64,000 bases of DNA from Allorhizobium ampelinum S4 (GTDB lineage: Bacteria; Pseudomonadota; Alphaproteobacteria; Rhizobiales; Rhizobiaceae). Location of the stretch: positions 62,001-126,000 of the forward strand of contig NC_011988.1 of assembly GCF_000016285.1 (NCBI RefSeq), given 5' to 3'. This document shows positions 25,500 through 34,469 of this stretch, in pieces; position 1 is the first letter of the stretch, and each line of letters opens with the position of its first letter. A program made the position numbers and the translations under genes. The notes beneath the pieces are model-generated. The model did not search any database and was not told where the DNA came from. It saw only the letters and a list, made by a program, of their open reading frames with translations.

Positions 25500-27038
25500 A
25501 TGTATCCCTGGTCTGAACTCCTTGCGAATCTGGCAATTGTTGCCATCACAACGTCGACCTGGACATTCGTCCGGCCACACCTCGCTGGGCAAGGAGCACG
25601 CGCTTTTTCGTTGGCTTTTGGCTGCCTTATGGCGGTTGGGTTGCTCGCGACCATGGCCTTGCCGTTTCGCTTCACCGACGGTGTTTTCCTGGACACCCGG
25701 TATACATTTCTCGCTATATCGGGTTTCTTCGGCGGCCCCATTGCGGCCTTTCCACCGCTTATCGTGGGAATTATCAGGCGATTGATGATCGGAGGTATGG
25801 GGATAACGGTTGGCATCCCGCAAATCATCGCGGCTGCATGCATCGGTGTCGTCGCAAGCCGATTGCTTCGTGGCAAGATCCCGACTTTCCCGCAGATCGC
25901 AGCACTTGCTCTGCTCGTCGCAGTCAGCGGCGTAGCCGGCTTCTTTGTCGTGCGTCCCTTTGAGGTCTGGGGCAACCTGATCGTCGTGACGGTCGGTCCA
26001 TTCATGGTGGTCTTGTTTGGGGCCACCCTGTTGTCCGCTGTTGCCATGGCGCAGGAGATGAAGCGGACAAGGCTTGAAAGTGATTTGGCCGCGGCACAGA
26101 TCCGTCTCGCCGATGCGCTCGCGACAATGGCGGATGGCTTGGCACTTTTCGACCGCGATGGGGTGTTGGTTTTCACCAATCAAAGATACCTCGATATCTT
26201 CAAGGAAACGGCGGATGTCAGGGTGCCCGGGAAAAACATCCGGGAAATCTTGCGGACATCCTTTGAACGTAACGAAGAAGCGCGCGTGGAATCGGATGTC
26301 GATCCTATCATCGATCGGGTTGTGGAAGGCCTGTTCCGGCCCAGCGATCGCCTGATCCAACTGGCCGACGGGCGTTCAATCGAGGCAAGAACGCGTGTCA
26401 CGGGCGAGGGGGAGGCGATGATCGTTTACGCGGATATCACTCTTCATTGTCAACGTGAGGCACGGTTGCACGAGTTGAACGATCGCTTGTCGGCCTTGGC
26501 GGATACGGACGAATTGACTGGTTTGATGAACCGCCGTGGTTTGGAAGCGTCCATGGATCAAGCTTTTGATCGAGCCAAGGGTGAGGGCGCCAATATTGGC
26601 CTTCTCCTTATCGATGTCGATTGGTTCAAGGCTTATAACGACACCTATGGCCATCCCGCCGGGGATAAATGTCTACAGCTTGTCGCCAACACGGTTCATG
26701 CGACGTCCAGGTCATTTGCGGGAAGCATTGTGGCGCGATATGGTGGTGAGGAATTGACCGTCGTGTTGCCGAACGCATCAATATCCGAAACCGAGGCAGT
26801 CGCTCGGCTTGTTTGTACAGCCGTGCGTACTCTGGCCATCGAGCATGTTGGAAGCGAAAAGCGCATCGTCACAGTGAGCGTCGGTGCCGCCAATCTGAAA
26901 TCGATGCCGGGCCTGCGCAAGACGGATCTCCTTCTACAGGCTGACGCGGCGCTTTATGCAGCCAAGGCGGCGGGGCGGGACTGTATCCAGACAGCTCCTG
27001 ATCTCCTTCCGGTCGCCAAGCGCGCCGACAGCCGTTGA
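25500..27038 (+). CDS. Membrane diguanylate cyclase with PAS-like and GGDEF domains
   Basis: A 512-residue protein. The first 185 residues hold five or six membrane segments (ISGFFGGPIAAFPPLIVGII and others), resembling 5TM-LYT-type sensor regions. A PAS-like segment follows (LADALATMADGLALFDRDGV, FTNQRYLDIF). The GGDEF domain is from about 345 onward: DTDELTGLMNRRGLE, LLLIDVDWFKAYNDTYGHPA and the active loop RYGGEELTVVLP (GGEEL at 415-419). The catalytic signature is intact, so it should make cyclic di-GMP from GTP. No RxxD inhibitory site is visible at the usual place before GGEEL. The start ATG has a weak ribosome site. Confidence 0.88.
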   Translation: MYPWSELLANLAIVAITTSTWTFVRPHLAGQGARAFSLAFGCLMAVGLLATMALPFRFTDGVFLDTRYTFLAISGFFGGPIAAFPPLIVGIIRRLMIGGMGITVGIPQIIAAACIGVVASRLLRGKIPTFPQIAALALLVAVSGVAGFFVVRPFEVWGNLIVVTVGPFMVVLFGATLLSAVAMAQEMKRTRLESDLAAAQIRLADALATMADGLALFDRDGVLVFTNQRYLDIFKETADVRVPGKNIREILRTSFERNEEARVESDVDPIIDRVVEGLFRPSDRLIQLADGRSIEARTRVTGEGEAMIVYADITLHCQREARLHELNDRLSALADTDELTGLMNRRGLEASMDQAFDRAKGEGANIGLLLIDVDWFKAYNDTYGHPAGDKCLQLVANTVHATSRSFAGSIVARYGGEELTVVLPNASISETEAVARLVCTAVRTLAIEHVGSEKRIVTVSVGAANLKSMPGLRKTDLLLQADAALYAAKAAGRDCIQTAPDLLPVAKRADSR

Positions 27039-27304
27039 TCAATTATTCCTGTGACATCACGTTCCGGGCTTTTGCCAATAGCCAAAGCCTTGCCCGACCT
27101 AGGTGATTTTAAGGGATGGTCAGCCGCTCACCTGCTGTTTGCATCACACATCAAAGATGCGCAAACACTCCGAATTTCAGGAATATCCGTTGCGGCAAAG
27201 CCGTCAGTGGAGTCTAATGCCTGGATAAGGCGATGGGCGTGTTACAGCAGTCGTGCTGCTTTCCACGATATTCTGTGCCACCGCTACTCCAGTTTGGCGA
27301 TTGA

Positions 27305-28198
27305 ATGACGATATTTTCTGTCCGGCATATTACCTCATATCGGTATAAGAGACCGGTCGAATTCGGTGAGCACAGATTGATGTTCCGGCCGCGGGATAGT
27401 TTTGACCAGACACTTCTGAGTTCTCATCTGGATGTTGATCCAAAGCCCGATTACATCAGGTGGATCCATGATGTGTTTGGCAATTGCGTTGCGCTGGTGG
27501 GGTTTACCGGCAAGGCGCGGGAACTCTGCTTTGGGACAAATATCCGCCTGGACCATACCCAGCAGGTTGAAATGGATCTGCAGATCGATGCAGAAGCTCT
27601 CCACTACCCTTTCGCATACGACCCGGAGGAAGTGGTCGACCTGGAACGGACAATCAAACGGCATTTTGCGGATCCAGACGATGAGGTTGGCAGATGGACA
27701 CGGCAGTTCGTGCGGATCGGTCAGCCGACCGAAACTGGTCGCCTGTTGATGACCCTTTGTTATGCGATCCACGAGAGTTTCATCTACGCCCGGCGCCTGG
27801 AGCATGGAACGCAGACGCCGCTTGAGACGCTCCGGCTTCGCCGTGGCACGTGCCGCGATTTTGCGCTGCTGATGATGGAAGCGGCCCGGTCGCTCGGGCT
27901 CGCTGCCCGTTTCGTTACGGGCTATATCTATGTACCCGACCGCGACGGCTCAACCAAGCTTGGCGGTGGCTCCACCCATGCCTGGTGCCAGGTCTATCTT
28001 CCCGGTGCCGGATGGGTGGAATTCGATCCCACCAACGGGATTGTCGGAAACCGCGATCTTATCCGTGTCGGTGTGGCGCGTGACCCAAAACAAGCCGTGC
28101 CGCTTTCCGGAAGCTATGACGGCGACGCGTCGGATTTCGACACGATGTCCGTCCAGGTCAACGTTACAACCGATAAGCTGAGCGATACTGCTGCATAG
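27305..28198 (+). CDS. Transglutaminase-like protein with bacterial N-terminal domain
   Basis: A 297-residue protein. The N-terminal beta domain (VRHITSYRYKRPVEFGEHRL) is the one usually paired with bacterial transglutaminase-like cores. The catalytic triad is visible: Cys in RRGTCRDFALLMMEAARSLG, His in STHAWCQVYLPG and Asp in WVEFDPTNG. Such proteins are presumed cysteine proteases or peptide-modifying enzymes. Several are linked to cyanophycin or peptide metabolism, but none of that can be read here. No signal peptide is seen. A related protein follows. Confidence 0.85.
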   Translation: MTIFSVRHITSYRYKRPVEFGEHRLMFRPRDSFDQTLLSSHLDVDPKPDYIRWIHDVFGNCVALVGFTGKARELCFGTNIRLDHTQQVEMDLQIDAEALHYPFAYDPEEVVDLERTIKRHFADPDDEVGRWTRQFVRIGQPTETGRLLMTLCYAIHESFIYARRLEHGTQTPLETLRLRRGTCRDFALLMMEAARSLGLAARFVTGYIYVPDRDGSTKLGGGSTHAWCQVYLPGAGWVEFDPTNGIVGNRDLIRVGVARDPKQAVPLSGSYDGDASDFDTMSVQVNVTTDKLSDTAA

Positions 28199-28293
28199 AT
28201 GGAACTGCTCGGTCACCTGAGCGTTTTGCCGCTTGAACGAACATTCATAGCCCGCATTTCGGAAGTTTTTTTATCAAAGGATGCCTATTCATC

Positions 28294-29097
28294 ATGAAGA
28301 TACGCGCGGGATTTCGCATAGGTTACGAATGCCAGCAAGAGACGGCTATGCTGCTGGTGCTCAATATCCATCCATCCCGTCGCACCGATCTTCTGCAGGA
28401 TCAGGTCCTGAGTTTTGACCGGCCGATTGAGGCCTGGGGTTATTTCGATGGCTTCGGCAATGCTTGTAGCCGCATCGTCGCACCGCCGGGCGTGACGACG
28501 ATTTCTACGGAATTCGAGATCTACGATAGCGGTCTTCCAGATCCGGTGCCTGAGAATGCGTGGCAGCACGACATCAAGGATCTTCCGGATGACGTGCTCG
28601 TCTTTCTGCTCGGCAGCCGTTATTGCGATACGGACCGCCTTTCAGATTTCGCCTGGAAGACGTTTTCTTTTACCCCCTTGGGTTGGCCGCGGGTGAAGGC
28701 GATCCTGGATTTCGTCCACAATCACATCACCTTCAACTATCAGAAGGCTGATCTTCTCCGCACGGCTTTCGGAGGTTTTACCGATCAAACGGGCGTTTGC
28801 CGCGATTTTGCGCATCTTGCGATCACCCTATGCCGTTGCATGAATATTCCGGCGCGTTATTGCACCGGGTATCTGGGGGATATCGGCGTGCCTGATGATC
28901 CGAACCCAATGGATTTCAGTGCATGGTTTGAAGTCTATCTCGGCGGTCGCTGGCATACAGTTGATGCCCGACACAACAAGCCCCGGATAGGCCGCATCCT
29001 CATGGCCATCGGACGGGATGCCACGGACGTGGCGCTTTCAACTGCCTTCGGCCCCGCCATCTTGACGCAATTCGACGTGACAACCATCGAGTTATAG
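28294..29097 (+). CDS. Transglutaminase-like protein
   Basis: A 267-residue protein with a shorter, different N-terminal domain (IRAGFRIGYECQQETAMLLV) and a transglutaminase core: Cys in DQTGVCRDFAHLAITLCRCM, a position aligned with the second catalytic residue in MDFSAWFEVYLGGRWHTV, and Asp in VDARHN. Notably the HAW of the upstream gene is SAW here, so the catalytic His may be lost at that site. It lies 95 bases after the first transglutaminase-like gene on the same strand. Confidence 0.8.
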   Translation: MKIRAGFRIGYECQQETAMLLVLNIHPSRRTDLLQDQVLSFDRPIEAWGYFDGFGNACSRIVAPPGVTTISTEFEIYDSGLPDPVPENAWQHDIKDLPDDVLVFLLGSRYCDTDRLSDFAWKTFSFTPLGWPRVKAILDFVHNHITFNYQKADLLRTAFGGFTDQTGVCRDFAHLAITLCRCMNIPARYCTGYLGDIGVPDDPNPMDFSAWFEVYLGGRWHTVDARHNKPRIGRILMAIGRDATDVALSTAFGPAILTQFDVTTIEL

Positions 29098-29350
29098 ACT
29101 GTGGTATCGAACGCCAGGCGAGCTGTTTGATCTCGTGTCTTACCTTGACGTCTTCAGCGCCCTGCCATGTCACGCTTGCCGCAGGCCGATCATTGATGCC
29201 TACAGTTTTCGGCGAGGTTTTCTGTAATCGGTGGACTTTAGAACCGGATCGATTGACCACTGATGCCATCCATCAAAAGCTGCCTCTTTGAGAATTCGCA
29301 ATCGTCTCGTGACGGGATTGCTCGGCGCTGTTAAGCAAAGAGTATCGGAC

Positions 29351-30076
29351 ATGCAGCGCGGTGAAATGGGCAACGCGGCGAAATGGGAGGCTGCCTTGGA
29401 TTTCATGAAATTGCTCAAGTCGCTTGAGGAATTGCTCTATGAGTTGGTGTCCTGGCTGCTGTTTTATCCTCTTACCATGTGGCGCTCGGTGACGAGACCT
29501 CTCAGCATGATGCGATACGCCGATCTCGAACTTGCTGACAGACCGGAGGATCAATACGACGATACCCTGAGCCCTCCCTTGTTCCTGCTTATAACGCTGC
29601 TTCTGTCCCAAGGGCTGTCGACGGCCTTTCCGTCCAGTTACGATACCACGGTTGCCGCCAAGGAACTGGGATCGGTGTCCAACCTGCTCATTGCGCGTGG
29701 TGTGTTATTCGGGATCTATCCCCTTTGCATGGCAGTCACCCTTTTACGGCGCAAGTCGGTAAGGATCACCAGAAGCTCGCTACGCCCTCCCTTTTTCAGC
29801 CAGTGTTATGTCGCGGCGCCGTTCGCATTCATCATCGGGCTGGCGTTCGACTTGATGTTCATGCCCGACGGACACGGTGTCCTGATCGGTCTCCTGACCC
29901 TGACTGCTGCCACACTCTGGTACGCGCAAGCCGAGGTTCGATGGTTTAAGCGGGATTTGGCTATTGGAGGATTGAAGGCGATTGGCGCCTTCACCCTGGC
30001 TTTCCTGGCCGCGACAGTCGTGGCGTTCCTTCTGGCCATTACCATCGGCCTTGAAGCTAAGACCCTGACACCCTGA
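29351..30076 (+). CDS. Uncharacterised membrane protein
   Basis: About 241 residues from the ATG at 29351. The frame is open to a TTG at 29288 and an ATG also exists at 29366, so the start is uncertain. A short amphipathic N-terminus (LLYELVSWLLFYPLTMWRSV) precedes four or five membrane segments, including LFLLITLLLSQGLSTAF and YVAAPFAFIIGLAFDLMF. The last one ends near the C-terminus. I do not recognise a functional family. The acidic linker ELADRPEDQYDD lies between the first segments. It stands between the transglutaminase pair and the pao genes with no obvious link. Confidence 0.6.
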   Translation: MQRGEMGNAAKWEAALDFMKLLKSLEELLYELVSWLLFYPLTMWRSVTRPLSMMRYADLELADRPEDQYDDTLSPPLFLLITLLLSQGLSTAFPSSYDTTVAAKELGSVSNLLIARGVLFGIYPLCMAVTLLRRKSVRITRSSLRPPFFSQCYVAAPFAFIIGLAFDLMFMPDGHGVLIGLLTLTAATLWYAQAEVRWFKRDLAIGGLKAIGAFTLAFLAATVVAFLLAITIGLEAKTLTP

Positions 30077-30360
30077 TCGACAGCTGACCTCTGCCTTCGG
30101 TACGCGACACCATCGAGCCCTTCCGTTCACCTTTGCGAAAGGTTTAACCGACCTGACCACATTCGTGGCATGCGCCTTTGCGTTGCATTCCTATCGCCAT
30201 CGCGGGAACTATCCTGCCGGACCTCCATTTAGGGAACGGAGCGACAAGTTCATTTAGTGAACAGCACCTCATCGTGAAAGTCCGCAACCCTACGTTAGAA
30301 AATGACGCAAGAGTTCTGTGGTCTTGACCTCATCCCACGTCACCGAAAAGGGGAGCGGAC

Positions 30361-30999
30361 ATGTCGAACAGCAACCAAATGGATCTTTCCCGCCGGGATC
30401 TTCTTATCTCATCGGCTGTAGCGGCCGTGGTCACAGGAGCCGGCGAAAGGAGCGTGGCAGCACAGCCTGCAGGAGACAAGATGAAATTAACGACACCTGT
30501 GACGCTAAACGTCAATGGAGCGCGCCGTGAGATTGAGGTCGATAACCGCACGACCCTTCTCGACGCTCTACGGGAGCACCTGGATCTTACGGGCACAAAA
30601 AAGGGTTGTGACCATGGCCAATGTGGAGCCTGCACCGTCATGGTCGATGGTCGGCGGATCAATGCCTGTCTGACGCTGGCCGTCATGCATGAGGGCGACG
30701 AGATTACCACGATCGAAGGCCTCGGTCAGCCTGGCCACCTTCATCCGATGCAGGCAGCCTTCGTCAAGCATGATGGTTTTCAGTGTGGCTACTGTACGCC
30801 CGGCCAAATCTGTTCCTCCATAGCGGTGCTTGAGGAAATCAAGGCGAATATCCCGAGTCACGTGACGTCCGACCTCAACAGGTCTGCACAATTGACAGCC
30901 ATCGAAATCCGCGAGCGGATGAGCGGCAATATCTGTCGATGCGGCGCCTATTCCAACATTGTCGACGCCATTTCCGAAGTTGGAGGGATCAAGGCATGA
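30361..30999 (+). CDS. paoA: Aldehyde oxidoreductase iron-sulfur subunit, PaoA-like
   Basis: A 212-residue small subunit of the xanthine oxidase family. A Tat signal ([16 protein letters not shown]) leads to two 2Fe-2S domains: the plant-ferredoxin-type [20 protein letters not shown] and the helical [10 protein letters not shown] with NICRCGAY. The exported, heterotrimeric layout matches E. coli PaoABC, a periplasmic oxidase of aromatic aldehydes. The start overlaps nothing upstream. The next gene overlaps its stop by four bases (ATGA), so the three subunits are translationally coupled. Confidence 0.9.
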   Translation: MSNSNQMDLSRRDLLISSAVAAVVTGAGERSVAAQPAGDKMKLTTPVTLNVNGARREIEVDNRTTLLDALREHLDLTGTKKGCDHGQCGACTVMVDGRRINACLTLAVMHEGDEITTIEGLGQPGHLHPMQAAFVKHDGFQCGYCTPGQICSSIAVLEEIKANIPSHVTSDLNRSAQLTAIEIRERMSGNICRCGAYSNIVDAISEVGGIKA

Positions 31000-31946
31000 A
31001 AGCTTTCACCTTTGAGCGCGCGCCCTCGATCGAGGCCGCAGTGAAAACGGCTGCTGCCAACCCAGACGCCAGGTTTATCGCCGGTGGCACCAACCTGCTC
31101 GATCTGATGAAACTCGAGATCGAAACGCCAACTCATATCATCGATGTGAATGGACTTGGTCTCGATGAAATCGAATCCACCGATGACGGTGGTCTGCGCA
31201 TCGGTGCTCTCGTGCGAAATACCGATCTTGCCGCACACATGACTGTTCGCCGCGACTACGGTCTGTTGTCGCGAGCCCTGGTTGCCGGTGCCTCCGGCCA
31301 GCTTCGCAATAAGGCGACCACGGCCGGTAACCTGTTGCAGCGCACCCGCTGTCCGTATTTCTATGATCCGAACCAGCCGTGCAACAAGCGTCAGCCGGGC
31401 AGCGGCTGCTCGGCCATTGGTGGGTTCAGCCGTCAACATGCGGTTGTCGGGGTAAGTGATGCCTGCATCGCCACCCATCCCAGCGATATGGCAATCGCCA
31501 TGCGGGCGCTCGATGCGACCATCGAAACAGTAAAAGCAGATGGCAGCCGCCGGTCTATTCCGATTGCCGATTTCCATCGTCTTCCGGGAGAGACCCCACA
31601 TATCGAAAGCGTATTGGAGCGCGGCGAATTCGTGACCGCTGTTCTGCTTCCACCACCGATCGGCGGAAAGCATATCTATCGAAAGGTCCGGGACCGGGCG
31701 TCCTATGCGTTTGCGCTGATTTCAGTCGGCGCTGTCATTCAAGCGGATGGTACGGGGCGTGTTGCCGTCGGCGGTGTCGCTCATAAGCCCTGGCGGATCG
31801 AAGCCGCAGAAGCGGAACTGCCAAGAGGCGCTCGCGATGCGGCGAAAGCCATTCTCGCCGATGCCCGTCCGACTGAACAGAACCGGTTCAAGGTCGATCT
31901 TGTCGAGCGTACGCTTGGCGCCGTCCTTTCCGAAGCAAGGGGGTGA
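30996..31946 (+). CDS. paoB: Aldehyde oxidoreductase FAD subunit, PaoB-like
   Basis: A 316-residue FAD-binding subunit. It has the PCMH-type FAD motif [17 protein letters not shown] and [20 protein letters not shown], then a cysteine-rich insert [20 protein letters not shown] ending in Cys. This insert is typical of the PaoB branch, which carries an additional 4Fe-4S cluster. The start at 30996 overlaps the stop of paoA. Size matches E. coli PaoB. Electrons from the molybdenum subunit would pass through PaoA clusters to this flavin. Confidence 0.9.
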   Translation: MKAFTFERAPSIEAAVKTAAANPDARFIAGGTNLLDLMKLEIETPTHIIDVNGLGLDEIESTDDGGLRIGALVRNTDLAAHMTVRRDYGLLSRALVAGASGQLRNKATTAGNLLQRTRCPYFYDPNQPCNKRQPGSGCSAIGGFSRQHAVVGVSDACIATHPSDMAIAMRALDATIETVKADGSRRSIPIADFHRLPGETPHIESVLERGEFVTAVLLPPPIGGKHIYRKVRDRASYAFALISVGAVIQADGTGRVAVGGVAHKPWRIEAAEAELPRGARDAAKAILADARPTEQNRFKVDLVERTLGAVLSEARG

Positions 31947-31949
31947 CCC

Positions 31950-34148
31950 ATGAAGTTCGATACACCTGCAACAACCAATCCAATCGACCGCCTCAAGGTC
32001 GTCGGTCAGCCGATTCACCGCATCGATGGTCAATTGAAGACAACCGGCCGGGCGATGTATGCCTATGAGTGGCGTGATCCGAACACGCGTTATGCCTATG
32101 GCTACCCGGTTGGGGCAGCGATTGCCAAAGGCCGGATCAAAGCCATGGATGTGACTGCAGCCAGGAAAGCTGATGGCGTGATTTCTGTGGTGACAACTCT
32201 GGATGTCGGTAAGCGCGAGAAGGGCAAGTTCAATACTGCAAACCTGTTCGGTGGCGATGACGTTCAGCATTATCATCAGGCAATTGCCGTCGTGGTCGCG
32301 GAGACTTTCGAGCAGGCGCGGGCTGCTGCGGCCCTGGTCAAAGTGGACTATGACGAGGAGAAAGGGACATTTGATCTCAGTGCGGCGCGAGAGACGGCGA
32401 AAAAGCCGGATGATTCCCAGAAGCCCGACACGGCAGTCGGCGATTTTGAAACAGCTTTCCGAACTGCTCCAGTCACCATCGAGCAATCCTATACGACGCC
32501 TGACCAATCTCATGCGATGATGGAACCGCATGCTTCGATCGCCGCTTGGGATGGTGACGAGGTGACCGTGTGGACATCCAGCCAGATGATCGATTGGTGG
32601 CGCTCCGATCTCGCCACAACCCTCGGCGTTGACAAGGAGAAGATCCACTTGATGTCGCCGTTTATCGGCGGCGGATTCGGCGGCAAGCTGTTTCTCCGGG
32701 CCGACGCTGTCTTGGCCGCCTTCGCGGCAAGGGCGGCGAAACGACCTGTCAAAGTCGCCCTGCCGCGTCCATTGGTGATCAATAACACCACCCACCGTCC
32801 GGCAACGATCCAGCGTATCCGCATCGGCGCTGAGCGGGACGGAAAGATCACCGCCATCGCGCATGAGAGCTGGTCAGGCGATCTTGCCGGAGGCGGTCCT
32901 GAGGTGGCGGTCAATCAAACGCGGCTTCTTTATGCCGGCGCAAACCGGATGACGGCCATGCGTCTTGCGACCCTCGATCTTCCAGAGGGCAACGCCATGC
33001 GCGCTCCGGGCGAGGCGCCCGGCTTGATGGCGCTGGAAATTGCCATGGATGAAATGGCCGAAAAGGTTGGCATGGACCCGATCGCGTTTCGCATCGCCAA
33101 TGACACTCAGGTCGACCCGGAAAATCCCGAGCGCCCATTCTCGCATCGTGACCTGATCGGCTGTCTGAAGCGGGGTGCCGATCGCTTTGGTTGGGATAAT
33201 CGACCGAAGGCCGGATCCCGCAGGCAGGGCAATTGGCTGATCGGCATGGGCGTCGCCGCCGCGTTCCGCGACAACATGGTCCTTCCTTCCGGCGCTCGGG
33301 TCAAACTCGATAACCAGGGCGTTGTTACAGTTGAGACCGACATGACCGATATCGGAACCGGCAGTTACACGATCATCGCCCAGACCGCCGCGGAAATGAT
33401 GGGCATTGGTGTCGATAAAGTCGCCGTGCATCTCGGAGACTCTCGGTTCCCGATTTCGGCGGGTTCTGGTGGCCAGTTCGGGGCCAATTCGGCGACATCG
33501 GGCGTCTATGCGGCTTGCGTCAAGCTTCGTGAGGCGATCACCCAAAAACTTGGGTTCAATTCCGATGATATTGTCTTCGAGGATGGTGTCGTCAAAGCTG
33601 GAAACCGGTCGGTTTTCCTTGCCGAGGCCGCTGGCCCTGACGGTTTGGTCGGCGAAGATACGATGGAGTGGGGCGATCTCACCAAGACGCATCAGCAATC
33701 CACCTTCGGTGCGCATTTTGTCGAGGTTGGCGTCGATGTCGCCACTGGCGAAACACGCATTCGGCGCATGTTGGCGGTGTGCGCGGCTGGTCGTATCCTC
33801 AATCCGATTACGGCGCGCAGTCAGGTGATCGGCGCAATGACCATGGGAGCCGGAGGCGCCCTGTCGGAAGAACTGGTGGTCGATGCAAAGCGAGGCTTTT
33901 TCGTCAATCACGACCTTGCCGGATACGAGGTTCCGGTTCATGCGGACATTCCGCATCAGGAGGTTATCTTCATGGACGAGACTGATCCGATGTCATCGCC
34001 GATGAAGGCAAAGGGTATCGGGGAACTCGGGCTCTGTGGTGTCTCTGCGGCAATCGCCAATGCCATCTACAACGCGACGGGCGTTCGGGTGCGGCACTAT
34101 CCGATCACGCTCGATAAACTGATAGGTGGCTTGCCTGACATTGCCTGA
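31950..34148 (+). CDS. paoC: Aldehyde oxidoreductase molybdopterin subunit, PaoC-like
   Basis: A 732-residue molybdenum cofactor subunit, the same length as E. coli PaoC. It includes HRIDGQLKTTGRAMYAYEW, the MPT-binding IGGGFGGKLFLRAD, GEAPGLMALEIAMDEMAEKV and the C-terminal active-site KGIGELGLCGVSAAIANAIY carrying the catalytic Glu. It oxidises aldehydes to acids in the periplasm after Tat export with PaoA. No dedicated maturation chaperone (PaoD-like) gene follows, so one must lie elsewhere. A hairpin repeat lies about 150 bases downstream. Confidence 0.92.
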   Translation: MKFDTPATTNPIDRLKVVGQPIHRIDGQLKTTGRAMYAYEWRDPNTRYAYGYPVGAAIAKGRIKAMDVTAARKADGVISVVTTLDVGKREKGKFNTANLFGGDDVQHYHQAIAVVVAETFEQARAAAALVKVDYDEEKGTFDLSAARETAKKPDDSQKPDTAVGDFETAFRTAPVTIEQSYTTPDQSHAMMEPHASIAAWDGDEVTVWTSSQMIDWWRSDLATTLGVDKEKIHLMSPFIGGGFGGKLFLRADAVLAAFAARAAKRPVKVALPRPLVINNTTHRPATIQRIRIGAERDGKITAIAHESWSGDLAGGGPEVAVNQTRLLYAGANRMTAMRLATLDLPEGNAMRAPGEAPGLMALEIAMDEMAEKVGMDPIAFRIANDTQVDPENPERPFSHRDLIGCLKRGADRFGWDNRPKAGSRRQGNWLIGMGVAAAFRDNMVLPSGARVKLDNQGVVTVETDMTDIGTGSYTIIAQTAAEMMGIGVDKVAVHLGDSRFPISAGSGGQFGANSATSGVYAACVKLREAITQKLGFNSDDIVFEDGVVKAGNRSVFLAEAAGPDGLVGEDTMEWGDLTKTHQQSTFGAHFVEVGVDVATGETRIRRMLAVCAAGRILNPITARSQVIGAMTMGAGGALSEELVVDAKRGFFVNHDLAGYEVPVHADIPHQEVIFMDETDPMSSPMKAKGIGELGLCGVSAAIANAIYNATGVRVRHYPITLDKLIGGLPDIA

Positions 34149-34469
34149 CGTCGAGTTGAGCTTGTCCGACATTGTTTGTGAGCGTTTTGGCGCTGGTGTT
34201 TGGCTTGGCGAGGGTCTCACGACAGGCATGATTGTCGCTCGATGTCAGTCTGGATTTTCGCCTGCTGAATAGCTCGCTCACCGCAACTTGTTATGAGAAG
34301 GGTCATTGAAAAATGGCTCTTCTCATCCCTTTACTTTAGAGCCTGACGGACTCGTGCGCAGCATTTGGAGCAACGCTTGTTCCGATCCACAGTCCATATG
34401 TGCTAGTAGCCAGATGATCGTTTCCGTGCGAACCGGGGTAAGGCCTTGTCGATGAACGGGTAACGGCAC
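34149..34469. other. Spacer with palindromic repeat
   Basis: About 320 bases between paoC and the hybrid kinase gene. It contains the hairpin at 34295-34328 followed by CTTTACTTTAGAG. No gene is supported. The kinase promoter probably lies between 34330 and 34450. Confidence 0.6.
34295..34328. repeat. Hairpin repeat related to 57567-57601
   Basis: ATGAGAAGGGTCATT and AATGGCTCTTCTCAT fold as a 15-base stem with two G-T pairs around GAAA. Sequence, loop and trailing CTTTAGA resemble the element at 57567-57601, so these are two copies of one dispersed family. Confidence 0.7.

Noticed and set aside
31722..33956. Leftward frames opposite paoB/paoC
   Set aside because: Shadow frames of strongly conserved molybdoenzyme genes.
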